A stretch of DNA of 26,357 nucleotides, taken from positions 1 through 26,357 of IMG/VR virus record IMGVR_UViG_3300010391_000427; one strand, given 5' to 3'. The notes beneath the pieces were generated by a model. That model had not been told where the DNA came from, searched no databases, and saw only the letters and a program-made list of their open reading frames with translations. Below are positions 15,440-23,749 of this stretch, piece by piece. Source of the stretch: a virus. Numbering within the stretch: position 1 is the stretch's first letter; each line of letters starts with the position of its first letter. The position numbers were made by a program, and so were the translations under genes.

Positions 15440-16050
15440 TGCCGATCGTTGCGATCGTAGGTCAGTGGCGTTCTGGGACATCTCTGGTGGCCCAGATCGT
15501 GAATCGTCTCGGCTACCATGCTGCGCCGACCATCACGGCTCCCTGTCCGCCGACATGGCGTTCCGACTGGGAGGATCTCGATTTCACCGTGCCGCTGATG
15601 AGACGGAAGAAGATCGACTGGGATTGTTACCTCGAGATGCGCATCAACGTCTCTGCCGCGCTCGGTTTCGGTGGTGACATCGCCATCAAGTCTCCATATC
15701 TGGCTCTCGTCTGGGATGAATTCCTGGACGCCGTGCAGCCGGATCATATCATCCAGACTACGAGAGAAGATGAGGAGTGCGAACGATCACTCAAGCATCA
15801 ACCGCTGGATGTCAAACTCTACAGAAAAGACATAGACAAGATCCGCAAGGTCGATAAGGCCCTGTGGGTTACTTGTTTTGCACGCCACATGAAAATGTTG
15901 GACATACCGTATGAAGACATTATTACGCATCCGGTAGGTTTAACCAGTGACATAGCGGAGTTCATCAACAAGGGAACTGATCCAGAAACAATCAAGGCTG
16001 CATCCAAGCTGATCGGCAAACCTACGGAGTACAAAACATGCCCGCAATAA
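15439..16050 (+). CDS. Sulfotransferase-like P-loop protein, 203 aa
   Basis: The N-terminal strand and loop IVAIVGQWRSGTSLVAQIV gives the sulfotransferase-type P-loop GQWRSGTS (8-15), which binds the 5' phosphosulfate of PAPS in that family. The segment AIKSPYLALVWDEF resembles the family's K-x-P helix. HIIQTTREDEECERSL (about 104-117), with Arg and Ser, resembles the 3' phosphate-binding motif. No acceptor can be named. The last third is AT-richer than the surroundings (TTACTTGTTTTGC; GAAGACATTATTACG), which suggests transfer. It is embedded in the tail/ejection genes with overlaps both sides (TAATG, 13 bases). It may modify a virion or host molecule, or have lost activity. Confidence 0.65.
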   Translation: MPIVAIVGQWRSGTSLVAQIVNRLGYHAAPTITAPCPPTWRSDWEDLDFTVPLMRRKKIDWDCYLEMRINVSAALGFGGDIAIKSPYLALVWDEFLDAVQPDHIIQTTREDEECERSLKHQPLDVKLYRKDIDKIRKVDKALWVTCFARHMKMLDIPYEDIITHPVGLTSDIAEFINKGTDPETIKAASKLIGKPTEYKTCPQ

Positions 16051-16784
16051 TTGCTGGGATAGCAGCAGGCGGTAGTCTTGCTTCTAGTTATTTCGGCGGC
16101 AAGCAGAAGAAGAAGCAAAGACGCCGCCATGCCAAAGCCATTCAGAGGGCCCTGAGCGGAGAAGAGGCGATCCGTGGGGCCGGACTCGGACAACAAGAGG
16201 CGCTCTCGCGCCAAGCGACCCAGCAGCAGTTGCACGGCTACGACGTAGCCCGCCAGGAGGGTACACGCCTTGGCCGTGGCTCAAAGCGCAGAGCCATCGA
16301 GCGCGAGCAGCAGCTTGGGGGGCAGCTTTCACAGAACCTCCAGAATCGAGGACTCAGCTCCACGACTACTGGCGGCAACCTGCAACGTGGCTTGGCCGGC
16401 GACACGACTCGCCAGCTCTCTGATATCGATGAAGGCTTGTCTGGCTTCTTCGGTGATCTGGCTCTCGGCAGAGCCGGGACCGAAGCGCAGGGCACTCAGG
16501 ATCTTGCAGGTCTATCCCAGCAGAGGACTGATCTTGCCTCCATGCTGAACGAGCAACGCAACCTGCAAGCGCGAGGTTACGGCGGCTTCGGTACGCAGCT
16601 CGAGGGTCTGCCGCCAAGTGGCGCAGAAAACGTGTTTGGCGCTATTGGCACTGGGATTGGTGTCTACGGCGGCATGGGTGGGGGAATGGACTTCGGCTCC
16701 TCGCTGCAAAAGCTCTTCGGCATGGGCGGCGGCGGCCAGTACAAAGGACAGACCGGAGGCGGTGGCGTCGGTGGATGGTCATAA
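16038..16784 (+). CDS. Internal virion protein, gp14-like, 248 aa
   Basis: The N-terminal hydrophobic segment (PAIIAGIAAGGSLASSYF, about 2-19) is followed at once by a very basic run (KQKKKQRRRHAK), then a long Gln/Arg/Ala-rich helical region and a Gly-rich C-terminus (GGMGGGMDFGSS; GGGGQYKGQTGGGG). A short membrane-active start, coiled coil and Gly-rich tail is typical of podovirus ejection proteins of the T7 gp14 place. It overlaps the previous gene by 13 bases and stops directly before the next ATG. It is expected inside the head or tail and to enter the envelope on infection. Confidence 0.65.
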   Translation: MPAIIAGIAAGGSLASSYFGGKQKKKQRRRHAKAIQRALSGEEAIRGAGLGQQEALSRQATQQQLHGYDVARQEGTRLGRGSKRRAIEREQQLGGQLSQNLQNRGLSSTTTGGNLQRGLAGDTTRQLSDIDEGLSGFFGDLALGRAGTEAQGTQDLAGLSQQRTDLASMLNEQRNLQARGYGGFGTQLEGLPPSGAENVFGAIGTGIGVYGGMGGGMDFGSSLQKLFGMGGGGQYKGQTGGGGVGGWS

Positions 16785-17888
16785 ATGACACGCATCGTCT
16801 CAGGTTCACAGGATCCCGATTACGGCTTCTCATCGGCCATCCTGAAAGGCCAGGAGATCGGCGCGAACTATCAACGCGCCCGCCTGGCCAATCAGGAGAA
16901 CGCTCGGCAAGAGAAGGAACTGCAACTCAAGATGCAGCACGCGATGTTCCTGCATCAGCAGGAGAAGACGAAGACCCAGCAGCTATTGAATCATCGCGCG
17001 CAGATGGGCGAAGCGGCTGCCTTCCAACAGCTCGCTCAAAAGCAGGCACTCGAAGAGAACCCGGAGGCGATGCAGGTCCAGGACATGCTCGGGGCACTCG
17101 GGAAGATCGACGATCCGCAGGCGCACGCACTGGCCCTGGCTTCATTCCAGGGTCTTCTGAAGCAGCAGGAGAAGGCGAAGCAGAAGGCCGCCGTCGAGAA
17201 GATGATCGACGAAGAAGGCCAGAATGGGATCATTGATCCCAAGGACATGCAGCTCCGCTTAGCCTCTGGTGAAGAGCCGCAAGCGATCGCCCAGGAAATA
17301 ATGAAGGCGAAGCATGAGGCCACTGTCAGTCACATGGCCAAGACTCACTCGGAGGAGATGCTGCCGCAGATGCAGGCCCTCGTGCAGACTGCTCGGCCTG
17401 GCTCTCCCGAGCGCTTGAAGGCAGAGCACATGCTTGCAGAGTTCCAGATATCCGATACGCAGCAGGCGAAGCCAGGTGAAGCAGAGAAGCGCCTAAAGGC
17501 GATCCAGGACGCCCTGATAGTCCCTACCGCAGAAGCTCGATCCAGAAGCAAGGAAGATCGCAGACAGCGACTTCGCACGGTCGGCATGGCATCTCAGGCT
17601 CCGCGTCCTGAGCCGGGTACGCCAGCATACAAGAAGTATGCTGTCGAGAAGAAGGCAGAGAAGGAGAAGCGCTACCCTGCGACAGCCGGCGGCAAGAAGG
17701 CGAAGTCCGCGCAAGTAATCATCAGTGTCCTTCAGGGCAGTAAAGATGAAGCTGACTTCTACGCTAACCTCCAGGCGCAAGGGATTGATCCTGCGAATGA
17801 GGAAGATGCCAAGCTCATCATGGAAGCTCTGGGAGCTGATACTGGCGGCCAAACATCTATGGGACCGTACACGGCCAATAGCCAATGA
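16785..17888 (+). CDS. Internal virion protein, gp15-like, 367 aa
   Basis: Almost entirely helical, rich in Gln, Lys, Glu and Met: QENARQEKELQLKMQHAMF, then QQEKTKTQQLLNHRAQMGE, then long helical repeats. It starts at the base after the upstream TAA and ends in an ATGA overlap with the giant gene. Place and coiled-coil composition match the middle ejection protein (T7 gp15 position) that forms the channel with the large protein. The C-terminal part ends SAQVIISVLQGSKDEADFY. No enzyme motif is seen. Confidence 0.65.
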   Translation: MTRIVSGSQDPDYGFSSAILKGQEIGANYQRARLANQENARQEKELQLKMQHAMFLHQQEKTKTQQLLNHRAQMGEAAAFQQLAQKQALEENPEAMQVQDMLGALGKIDDPQAHALALASFQGLLKQQEKAKQKAAVEKMIDEEGQNGIIDPKDMQLRLASGEEPQAIAQEIMKAKHEATVSHMAKTHSEEMLPQMQALVQTARPGSPERLKAEHMLAEFQISDTQQAKPGEAEKRLKAIQDALIVPTAEARSRSKEDRRQRLRTVGMASQAPRPEPGTPAYKKYAVEKKAEKEKRYPATAGGKKAKSAQVIISVLQGSKDEADFYANLQAQGIDPANEEDAKLIMEALGADTGGQTSMGPYTANSQ

Positions 17889-20800
17889 TCCTGGATGCGG
17901 ACACGGAGAATCAGAGCGTTGATATTCCGGCAGAGGCTCCGGAATACGAGGTAGCTGTCCGCAACAAGGTTGCCGAGGCGTTCCGCGCCCGCAGACCTGA
18001 GCCCCCCACCGGAAGAATGGGGATGGAGCGAGCCGGGGAATCCGCCGCCGGTGCGCTTATCTCTGCGTTTGGCGGCGCTCCGATTGCGGAGTCTCTCTCG
18101 TATCTGGCGCACCACATCAAGAAGGCCCGCATTCTCTCGAAGTTGCCTGTGGCTGGCAAACTGTTCGATGCCCAGATGGAGATCACGGAGAATCTTGGAA
18201 GAGAATGGGCTCTTGGCGCGAAGCGCGTGAGCGACCAGCTTTTGCCTACAGAGCAACAAAAAGGAGACATCTACGAACGCGGCGGGTCATTCGCTGGTGG
18301 TCTTGTGGCCCTGCCGGCTATAGCGGAACAGTTTGGCGCTCTCGGAGTTGCTGCTCTCGGAGCTGGGCAGGCAGGGGCTCCAGCCTACTTCGAGACTCTC
18401 CAGAAGACGGGTGACGAGACGAAGGCCATCAGGGCCATGCTTCCAGCTCTTGGGGTCGGTGCCACCTACGCAGTTCCAGCCGCGAAGATCCTTGGTGGTC
18501 TGAACAAGGCATCTGGAGGTCTGCTCTCGAGCGAGCTCTTCCGCCTGATGTTCGCCACTCCGGCAGCCGAAGGCGCTCTGGCGGTCGGCCAGTCGGCTGC
18601 GCTGGACGCGATCATGGAGCATGCGACCGGGGAGGATCGCAAGTTCCTACAGGACGGGATCGAGCAGGGAGCCTTCGGGTTCGCCACCACATTCGTCTTT
18701 GGCCTCCTGGGGGCTGGGAAGGCTCGGCTTGCTGGGCGGGCCGCAGAAGCCCCAGGCGCCCCTGCCGCAGAAGCCCCAGGCGCCCCTGCCGCGGAAGCCG
18801 CCCCGCAGGCCCACGTAGAGGCTCCTAGCGAGGCCGCTGGCGTTGGAGGGCATCCGCCCAGCGCCGAGCAGCAGGAGGCCGCCAAGCGCTCGATCGGCGC
18901 CATGCCGCGTGAGCTGCTGGGGCTCGAGATACAAGGCCCTGTCTACCACGTCTCCGGCAAGGGCTCCGAGATCGAGAAGGCTGGCGAGCTGCGCGCCTCT
19001 AAGGAAGGCGTCAACCAGGGCGGGCTCGGCGGCATCACGGAAGAACCTGGAGTATCAGTCACCACCAAGCGCGAGAAGGCAGAGCTCTATCAGAAGGAGC
19101 TGGATCGCCTACGCGACCTCTCGAATGCAGCTACCCAAGATGAAGCACTCGATCTCCTTCGGCGTTTTCGGGACGAAGACGCGCGTCTTGATCCTGGTTT
19201 GGCAACAGAAGCCTATCAGGAAGCGATCGCCAAGGCGAAGCATCAGGTCAGTAAAGGAGCTGATCCGCTGGATGCGACGTTCAACGCCTACAGAGACGAG
19301 TATCTCCGGAGGCGAGGAGCTGGCAATTTCCAGGGAGGAAAGCATCCAGGACTAGAGAACCCGAACCTGATCGGAGAGCGCAGCGGCTTCAAGGGCAATG
19401 AGCCGGCCAGGATCTTCGAGGTCCAGAAGGGGCAGATCCCGGAAGGTCACAAGATCAGCAAGGGGCAGGACGAGGGCGAGCTGCGCATCGGCGGGGATGT
19501 CCCGCTTGGCGGGAGGGCAGTTTCGGCGGAAGAAGTGAGGATGACCTCCGGTGTCCTGAAAGGCAGGAAGAATGATATTGTTGAGCTCTACGCTGGTGGT
19601 CCCAGCCCGTTCAGGAACGTCACCACGAAGAGCGTGTTGGCGTTGGCCAAGAGGAATCTCATCTCCACTGGAGATACGCCGCGCACGGCCAGGCGCGAGC
19701 TCGAGCTGGCGCATGGCGCAGTCAAGGCCGAGCTGGCTGAAGCCACGAGACACGCCCGCAAGCTGGACGTAGAAGCTCGCAAGGCGTTCGGCAGGGACTG
19801 GGCCAACGGCAAGGGTGGGCAGCAGATCAAGGACGCCCTCGAGAATAGCGACCTGATCCGCGATCTACCGGAGAACATGCGCCGGCCAGTAGCCCTCCTG
19901 CGCGAGCACCTGGATCGCCTCTCGAGGAGACTGATCGAGACTGGGGCAGCCAAGGGGCCCATGGTCGGGATCATCGAGCGCAACCTGGGCGAGTACGTCA
20001 CCAAGGCGCACCAGGCGTACACGGATCCAGAGTGGGCCGACAAGGTTCCCGAAGATGTACGCAACCGGCTCTTCTCGCTCTGGAAGTCCTGGTCCATGCC
20101 GATCTCCAAGGGCGAACTTGGAGTGCTGGAGGCCGCTTCGAAGCAGGAAGGTGAGGCGGGTCGTTTGGCGCAGATGGAGTTGGCCGGCCGCAAGGACTTC
20201 CTCGACATGAGCGAGGACGAGATCCGTGGCGAGATGGACGCAATCCTGCAACGCGCCAAGGAGCACGCAGACAACCCGTTCGCGCACATCGCATCTGGCA
20301 AGCTTGGTCGCAAGGATCTCTCGATCTTCAAGCACAGGAAGACTATCCCGAAGGAACTACACGACTTCCTTGGAGAGGTGAATAGTCCGATCGCCGCCTA
20401 CGCCAACTCCGTCGTGAAGATGGCCGGAGTTGCTGCGAAGCATGAAGCGTTCACGGCCATCAGACGGACGGGGCTTGGCTCGTTCCTGCATGAGAAGCCG
20501 ACCGGGAAGTTCACCGCACGCTTGTCGGCAGACGGCAACGCCGGACTCCGGCCCCTAGACGGTCTCTACACGACTCCAGAGATCAAGAAGGCGCTCACCG
20601 AGATCGGCCCAGGCGAGCAGCATGCGCTCATCAAGCTGGCCCTGAAGGCAAATGCAGTAGTCAGATGGGGCAAGGTGGTCGGCCAGCCGTGGGCCACCGT
20701 GCGCAACTTGCTCGGCAACTTCCCGACGATGGTTGCCAACGGCCATCTTCCGTGGGTCGGGATGGAGTCCTGGAAGAAGGCATTTTCCAAGGGCGATCTT

Positions 20801-22051
20801 GGAGAGCTGAAGGAGGCCATCAAGCTCGGCGTGATTGGAGATGCGATCAGCACCTACGAGCTTTCTGACGTGCGCGAGATGCTCAAGAAGGCGCCCACCG
20901 ACCTAGGGCAAGACAAGAGCGCGCTGGCAAGCGTGAAGGGGATGGCCGAAAGGCTATTCGCCGCTGGCGACATTGGCCCCAAGCTCTCCGCTTGGGCGCA
21001 GGAATGGAAGGCGCTTGTCAAGGCAGGGATGTCTGAACCTGCTGCGAAGGAGCTGGCTGCTGATCGCATCCGCGACACCATGCCAACCCCAGAGCGCATG
21101 GCCCCATTCCTGAAGAAGTGGCGTGGACAACCTGTGCTGGGCAACTACTTCGCCTTCAGCTCCGAGATCATCCGCAACCTCGGAAACCGAATGCGCCTGA
21201 TCGGCTCGGAGTTGAAGAGCCCCAATCCGAAGATCCGGGCGATGGGGTACAAACGAGTCGCCGGACAACTGGCCGCACTCACGGTTGTTCCCGCTGCGGT
21301 GTACGCCTACAACTCCCTGAACGGGATAGACTCGGAGGAGGATGCTGACCGTCGCAACTTCGTCCCGCCCTGGGACAAGGAGAGCCGCTTGGTGTGGAGC
21401 GGCACCAAGAAGAAGGGCAGATACTTCGATCTCTCGGACGTGGATCCGATGATGACATTCGCCGACCCCGTGGCGCGAATGCTGCAAGGCGAGGATCCGA
21501 CGGAGGCAGGTCTAGCGGCCGTGAAGGAGTACGCGCAGAGAGTCTTCGGGCTATCGCCTATCGCCCAGGTTGCCGTTGAGCTCTACAGCAGCCGCGACAA
21601 GAACGGCGCCCCCATCAAGGATGTGGCGGCCTACCTGAACAAGAACCTCTCTCCCGGTTTCGCGCTCTCCTATCAGCGCGGCAATGAGAATGGGTTTGGG
21701 CCTGAAGTCGCGGCGGCAGCCAGCGGCGTCCGGAGCTATGACTTCGATCCGGAGAAGTCTCTCAAGTACAAGGCGTTCGCCTTCCAGGACGAGATCAGGA
21801 AGGTAAGTATGCAGATCAATGACCTGAAGGACAGGAGAGACCTCGATCCAGACGAGAAGCGCAGCCTTCGCAAGATGGCTGAGTCCGAGAGGAAAGCGCT
21901 CTTCAAGGGACTGCACGAGATGTCTCGATCGGCCATCCGGCTCGGGATCCCGATCTACAAGGTGGAAGACACCTTGGACGCAACGCTCTCAGAAGACGTG
22001 ACGGATGCCATCCTGTCTGGCTACTACATCCCCTACGGGGAAAAGGAATGA
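17885..22051 (+). CDS. Giant internal virion (ejection) protein, 1388 aa
   Basis: Last and largest of the three ejection-type genes, comparable with T7 gp16 (1318 residues). Hydrophobic Ala/Gly-rich stretches occur at about 138-170, 190-210 and 258-280, then an Ala/Pro repeat linker (286-305). Residues about 350-560 contain VYHVSGKGSEI, PGVSVTTKREKAELYQ and GELRIGGDVPL, with spacing like H-Y-E ADP-ribosyltransferase folds; this is a hypothesis. From about 620 the protein is helical (LREHLDRLSRRLIETGAA; RNLGEYVTKAHQAYTDPEW). Residues about 920-1200 (RGQPVLGNYFAFSSEIIRNL; a hydrophobic segment at 1125-1145) resemble the large polyvalent protein domain LPD38 as I recall it. No lysozyme or transglycosylase motif was seen. 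ATGA overlap at both ends. Confidence 0.75.
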   Translation: MILDADTENQSVDIPAEAPEYEVAVRNKVAEAFRARRPEPPTGRMGMERAGESAAGALISAFGGAPIAESLSYLAHHIKKARILSKLPVAGKLFDAQMEITENLGREWALGAKRVSDQLLPTEQQKGDIYERGGSFAGGLVALPAIAEQFGALGVAALGAGQAGAPAYFETLQKTGDETKAIRAMLPALGVGATYAVPAAKILGGLNKASGGLLSSELFRLMFATPAAEGALAVGQSAALDAIMEHATGEDRKFLQDGIEQGAFGFATTFVFGLLGAGKARLAGRAAEAPGAPAAEAPGAPAAEAAPQAHVEAPSEAAGVGGHPPSAEQQEAAKRSIGAMPRELLGLEIQGPVYHVSGKGSEIEKAGELRASKEGVNQGGLGGITEEPGVSVTTKREKAELYQKELDRLRDLSNAATQDEALDLLRRFRDEDARLDPGLATEAYQEAIAKAKHQVSKGADPLDATFNAYRDEYLRRRGAGNFQGGKHPGLENPNLIGERSGFKGNEPARIFEVQKGQIPEGHKISKGQDEGELRIGGDVPLGGRAVSAEEVRMTSGVLKGRKNDIVELYAGGPSPFRNVTTKSVLALAKRNLISTGDTPRTARRELELAHGAVKAELAEATRHARKLDVEARKAFGRDWANGKGGQQIKDALENSDLIRDLPENMRRPVALLREHLDRLSRRLIETGAAKGPMVGIIERNLGEYVTKAHQAYTDPEWADKVPEDVRNRLFSLWKSWSMPISKGELGVLEAASKQEGEAGRLAQMELAGRKDFLDMSEDEIRGEMDAILQRAKEHADNPFAHIASGKLGRKDLSIFKHRKTIPKELHDFLGEVNSPIAAYANSVVKMAGVAAKHEAFTAIRRTGLGSFLHEKPTGKFTARLSADGNAGLRPLDGLYTTPEIKKALTEIGPGEQHALIKLALKANAVVRWGKVVGQPWATVRNLLGNFPTMVANGHLPWVGMESWKKAFSKGDLGELKEAIKLGVIGDAISTYELSDVREMLKKAPTDLGQDKSALASVKGMAERLFAAGDIGPKLSAWAQEWKALVKAGMSEPAAKELAADRIRDTMPTPERMAPFLKKWRGQPVLGNYFAFSSEIIRNLGNRMRLIGSELKSPNPKIRAMGYKRVAGQLAALTVVPAAVYAYNSLNGIDSEEDADRRNFVPPWDKESRLVWSGTKKKGRYFDLSDVDPMMTFADPVARMLQGEDPTEAGLAAVKEYAQRVFGLSPIAQVAVELYSSRDKNGAPIKDVAAYLNKNLSPGFALSYQRGNENGFGPEVAAAASGVRSYDFDPEKSLKYKAFAFQDEIRKVSMQINDLKDRRDLDPDEKRSLRKMAESERKALFKGLHEMSRSAIRLGIPIYKVEDTLDATLSEDVTDAILSGYYIPYGEKE
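18740..18799 (+). repeat. 24-bp tandem repeat, two and a half copies
   Basis: Two identical 24-base units (18740-18763, 18764-18787) and half of a third with one change encode A-E-A-P-G-A-P-A repeats, a flexible linker in the giant ejection protein. Identity at DNA level points to recent duplication. Confidence 0.85.
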
Positions 22052-22275
22052 GCGGCGAGGACGGGAACGGCTGGGATGAGTACAGGAAGCTAGTGATGTC
22101 AGAGCTCCTGGCCCTCGACAGCACCCTGAACGGAATCATGTCTGAGCTCACACAGATGCGCACTGACCTCGCCGCGCTGAAAGTAAAGGCCGGGATCTGG
22201 GGCCTCATCGGCGGGGCCCTGCCGGCCATAGTCACAATCGTCATCCTCTACATCGAAGCAAGGATTCGTCCATGA
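22048..22275 (+). CDS. XhlA-like holin candidate, 75 aa
   Basis: A hydrophilic helical first half (YRKLVMSELLALDSTLNG, then IMSELTQMRTDLAALKVKAG) is followed by one membrane segment near the C-terminus (GLIGGALPAIVTIVILYI, about 52-69) and a short charged end. Coiled coil plus one C-terminal membrane segment is the plan of XhlA and similar small phage holins or holin partners. ATGA overlaps at both ends tie it to the giant gene and the lipoprotein gene. Its place at the end of the late operon suits lysis. A small virion membrane protein is the alternative. Confidence 0.6.
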   Translation: MSGEDGNGWDEYRKLVMSELLALDSTLNGIMSELTQMRTDLAALKVKAGIWGLIGGALPAIVTIVILYIEARIRP

Positions 22276-22538
22276 AGAAGCTACTCCTCATTCTGCCGCT
22301 CCTCTGTGCGGCTCCCGCCTGCAAGACCATCGATGCCTTGCTGGATGTCCCCGGCGCCGCCGCCGAAGACGTTGGCGGAGTTGTCCCTGGCTCTCCTACG
22401 GCAGACACCGCCGGCCAGGTGGCCGCCACGGGCACGACTCTCCTGACCGGCAATGCAGCCCTTGGGGCTGGCGTTGGAGCACTCGTCACCATTCTTGCAG
22501 GGATGTTCCTGAAGAAGCGGAAGGCTGCGACGGCATAA
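22272..22538 (+). CDS. Small lipoprotein with C-terminal membrane segment (spanin candidate), 88 aa
   Basis: Starts MKKLLLILPLLCAAPAC, a lipoprotein-like signal with Cys17 as the possible lipidated residue. The bases of the lipobox (AAPAC) are not ideal. The middle is Ala/Gly/Val/Thr-rich and acidic. A second hydrophobic segment (about 62-80, ALGAGVGALVTILAGMFLK) precedes a basic end, KKRKAATA. Lipidated N-terminus plus C-terminal membrane segment is the layout of single-protein spanins (T1 gp11 type), which link the two membranes; this one is shorter than the known example. It overlaps the holin candidate by ATGA and ends one base before the stop of the converging gene. Confidence 0.55.
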   Translation: MKKLLLILPLLCAAPACKTIDALLDVPGAAAEDVGGVVPGSPTADTAGQVAATGTTLLTGNAALGAGVGALVTILAGMFLKKRKAATA

Positions 22539-22539
22539 C

Positions 22540-23082
22540 CTAGAACGGCGTCCGCTCCTCAGCATCCTGCTCGGACTGGGCAGGCGTAGCTGCGGCCAGG
22601 ATTGCTCTGGCCCTGCTGCGCCGTGTCTCATCGAAGCTGGCGTACTTGGGATTGCTCGTTGGCAGATCGATCATGTACTTGAGGTATCCCTGAGCATATT
22701 CATTTCCCTGAGCACAGAGGTCATAGACCTCGGCCCAGGTGACCTCACCCCACGGCTTCCCGAGCGGGGACGGTTTCTTTCCGAACTTGATGGAGTCGTT
22801 CTGCCAGATCCGAAAGGATTTCCCCTCGGCGGAGATTCCTACAGCAGATACGGTCTGCACCTTATTTGGGTGCGCATAAGCCTCTGTGATCGATATCGAT
22901 GGCAACGGCTGCGTCTGCTGAGCTCTGCCCTCGGCCATATACGGATCACCGAATGTCTTGATGAATGTCGCGTATGCAGCCTCCATCAGGGCATCGATGT
23001 CTTGGGCAGAGAACTTGCCAGAGCCCATGGAACGGCCGACTACGCCAGTCACGAAGATGTGGAGTGCCTGCGGATCGCTCAC
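22540..23082 (-). CDS. Hypothetical protein, 180 aa
   Basis: The open frame continues to 23268, but GTG 23082 is preferred because AAGGAG lies just upstream and the GTG overlaps the stop of the HTH gene (GTGA). The protein has an N-terminal helical domain (FSAQDIDALMEAAYATF), a short beta region (VQTVSAVGISAEGKSFRIW) and a C-terminal helical part (EVTWAEVYDLCAQGNEYAQ) ending in an acidic tail (SEQDAEERTPF). An acidic C-terminus after a beta region can occur in single-strand DNA-binding proteins, but the rest does not fit clearly. No family is recognised. It is the last gene of the leftward operon and converges on the late operon. Confidence 0.6.
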   Translation of the reverse strand: MSDPQALHIFVTGVVGRSMGSGKFSAQDIDALMEAAYATFIKTFGDPYMAEGRAQQTQPLPSISITEAYAHPNKVQTVSAVGISAEGKSFRIWQNDSIKFGKKPSPLGKPWGEVTWAEVYDLCAQGNEYAQGYLKYMIDLPTSNPKYASFDETRRSRARAILAAATPAQSEQDAEERTPF

Positions 23083-23309
23083 TCCTTCTCCTTCGTCAAG
23101 CTGGCAACCAGAGAAGCCAGAGCTTTGTAGTCGTTGTCGATTGATGGCGGCCCAAACCGCTTGAGTTGAATGCCATGCTTGCGCAGAAAATGGTCTCGCA
23201 CATAACAGGCGTTCTTGCTCATCTTCAATTTCTTCATGAGAGTTCGGATATCGCTCGCAGCTAGCCACGCACGAATGAATTCCTCATTCCCGATCTTAGG
23301 TTTTGCCAT
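23079..23309 (-). CDS. Small HTH phage protein, 76 aa
   Basis: ATG 23309 has AAGGA about seven bases upstream; the frame is open beyond but reads poorly. The sequence NEEFIRAWLAASDIRTLMKK, then LKMSKNACYVRDHFLRKHG, then IQLKRFG is the plan of a widespread short phage HTH protein: a first helix with AW, a second helix, then a basic recognition helix before LRKxGI. It may regulate the leftward genes, or bind phage DNA in replication or packaging. The stop overlaps the GTG of the next gene. Confidence 0.65.
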   Translation of the reverse strand: MAKPKIGNEEFIRAWLAASDIRTLMKKLKMSKNACYVRDHFLRKHGIQLKRFGPPSIDNDYKALASLVASLTKEKE

Positions 23310-23326
23310 ATGTTTCCTTTCTTTCT

Positions 23327-23749
23327 CTACAGAGACAACGGACCCCCCCATGGGGTTGGGTCCGTGAACGTCACGGCCCCACCATCAGACAGCTCTGCCG
23401 TCTGTGTTCTCAGATACCAGTACGACTTCATCCTACCGCGCTTCTTGCGTGGAGATCGTTCTCCCGGCTTCGTCTTCGAAGAACGCCATTCCCATAGCTC
23501 GAATGATACTCCAACGCGAAGAATGTGGGGTAACTTTCCGGTGTGCAACGAATGAGAGCGATGCTTCGCCAGCGTGCCTTCGGAACAGTTCTGAATGAAC
23601 ACCATACCGGCCCCGTTGATAGCCACGACATCAACGCAGTTGAAGAGATCGTGACGTACAACTCCGCGCCATTGCTGCACGGTCTCTGCATGCCAGCCCA
23701 GCTTATTGACGTATCGACAGCAGAGCGCATTGGTGGATGTCTTGTTCAA
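23327..23749 (-). CDS. PD-(D/E)XK-like nuclease, small phage type, 140 aa
   Basis: Residues 8-95 match, from memory, a common small phage protein of PD-(D/E)XK-like fold: a helix with a Glu (NKLGWHAETVQQW, Glu22), then RHDLFNCVDVVAI (Asp40), then GMVFIQNCSEG (Gln53, where relatives have VQxTS), then a final strand FELWEWR. Nuclease activity is inference. The start is TTG 23749, supported by GGAGAAG eight bases upstream and by overlap with the previous TGA. The C-terminal about 35 residues are basic and Gly/Pro-rich. The clustering with an HTH protein suggests DNA repair, recombination or host DNA degradation. Confidence 0.65.
   Translation of the reverse strand: MNKTSTNALCCRYVNKLGWHAETVQQWRGVVRHDLFNCVDVVAINGAGMVFIQNCSEGTLAKHRSHSLHTGKLPHILRVGVSFELWEWRSSKTKPGERSPRKKRGRMKSYWYLRTQTAELSDGGAVTFTDPTPWGGPLSL

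Noticed and set aside
17885-22051. Lysozyme or transglycosylase domain in the giant ejection protein
   Set aside because: I looked for the usual catalytic Glu context (for example E-S-x-x-N-P or similar) in the first 200 residues and found none.
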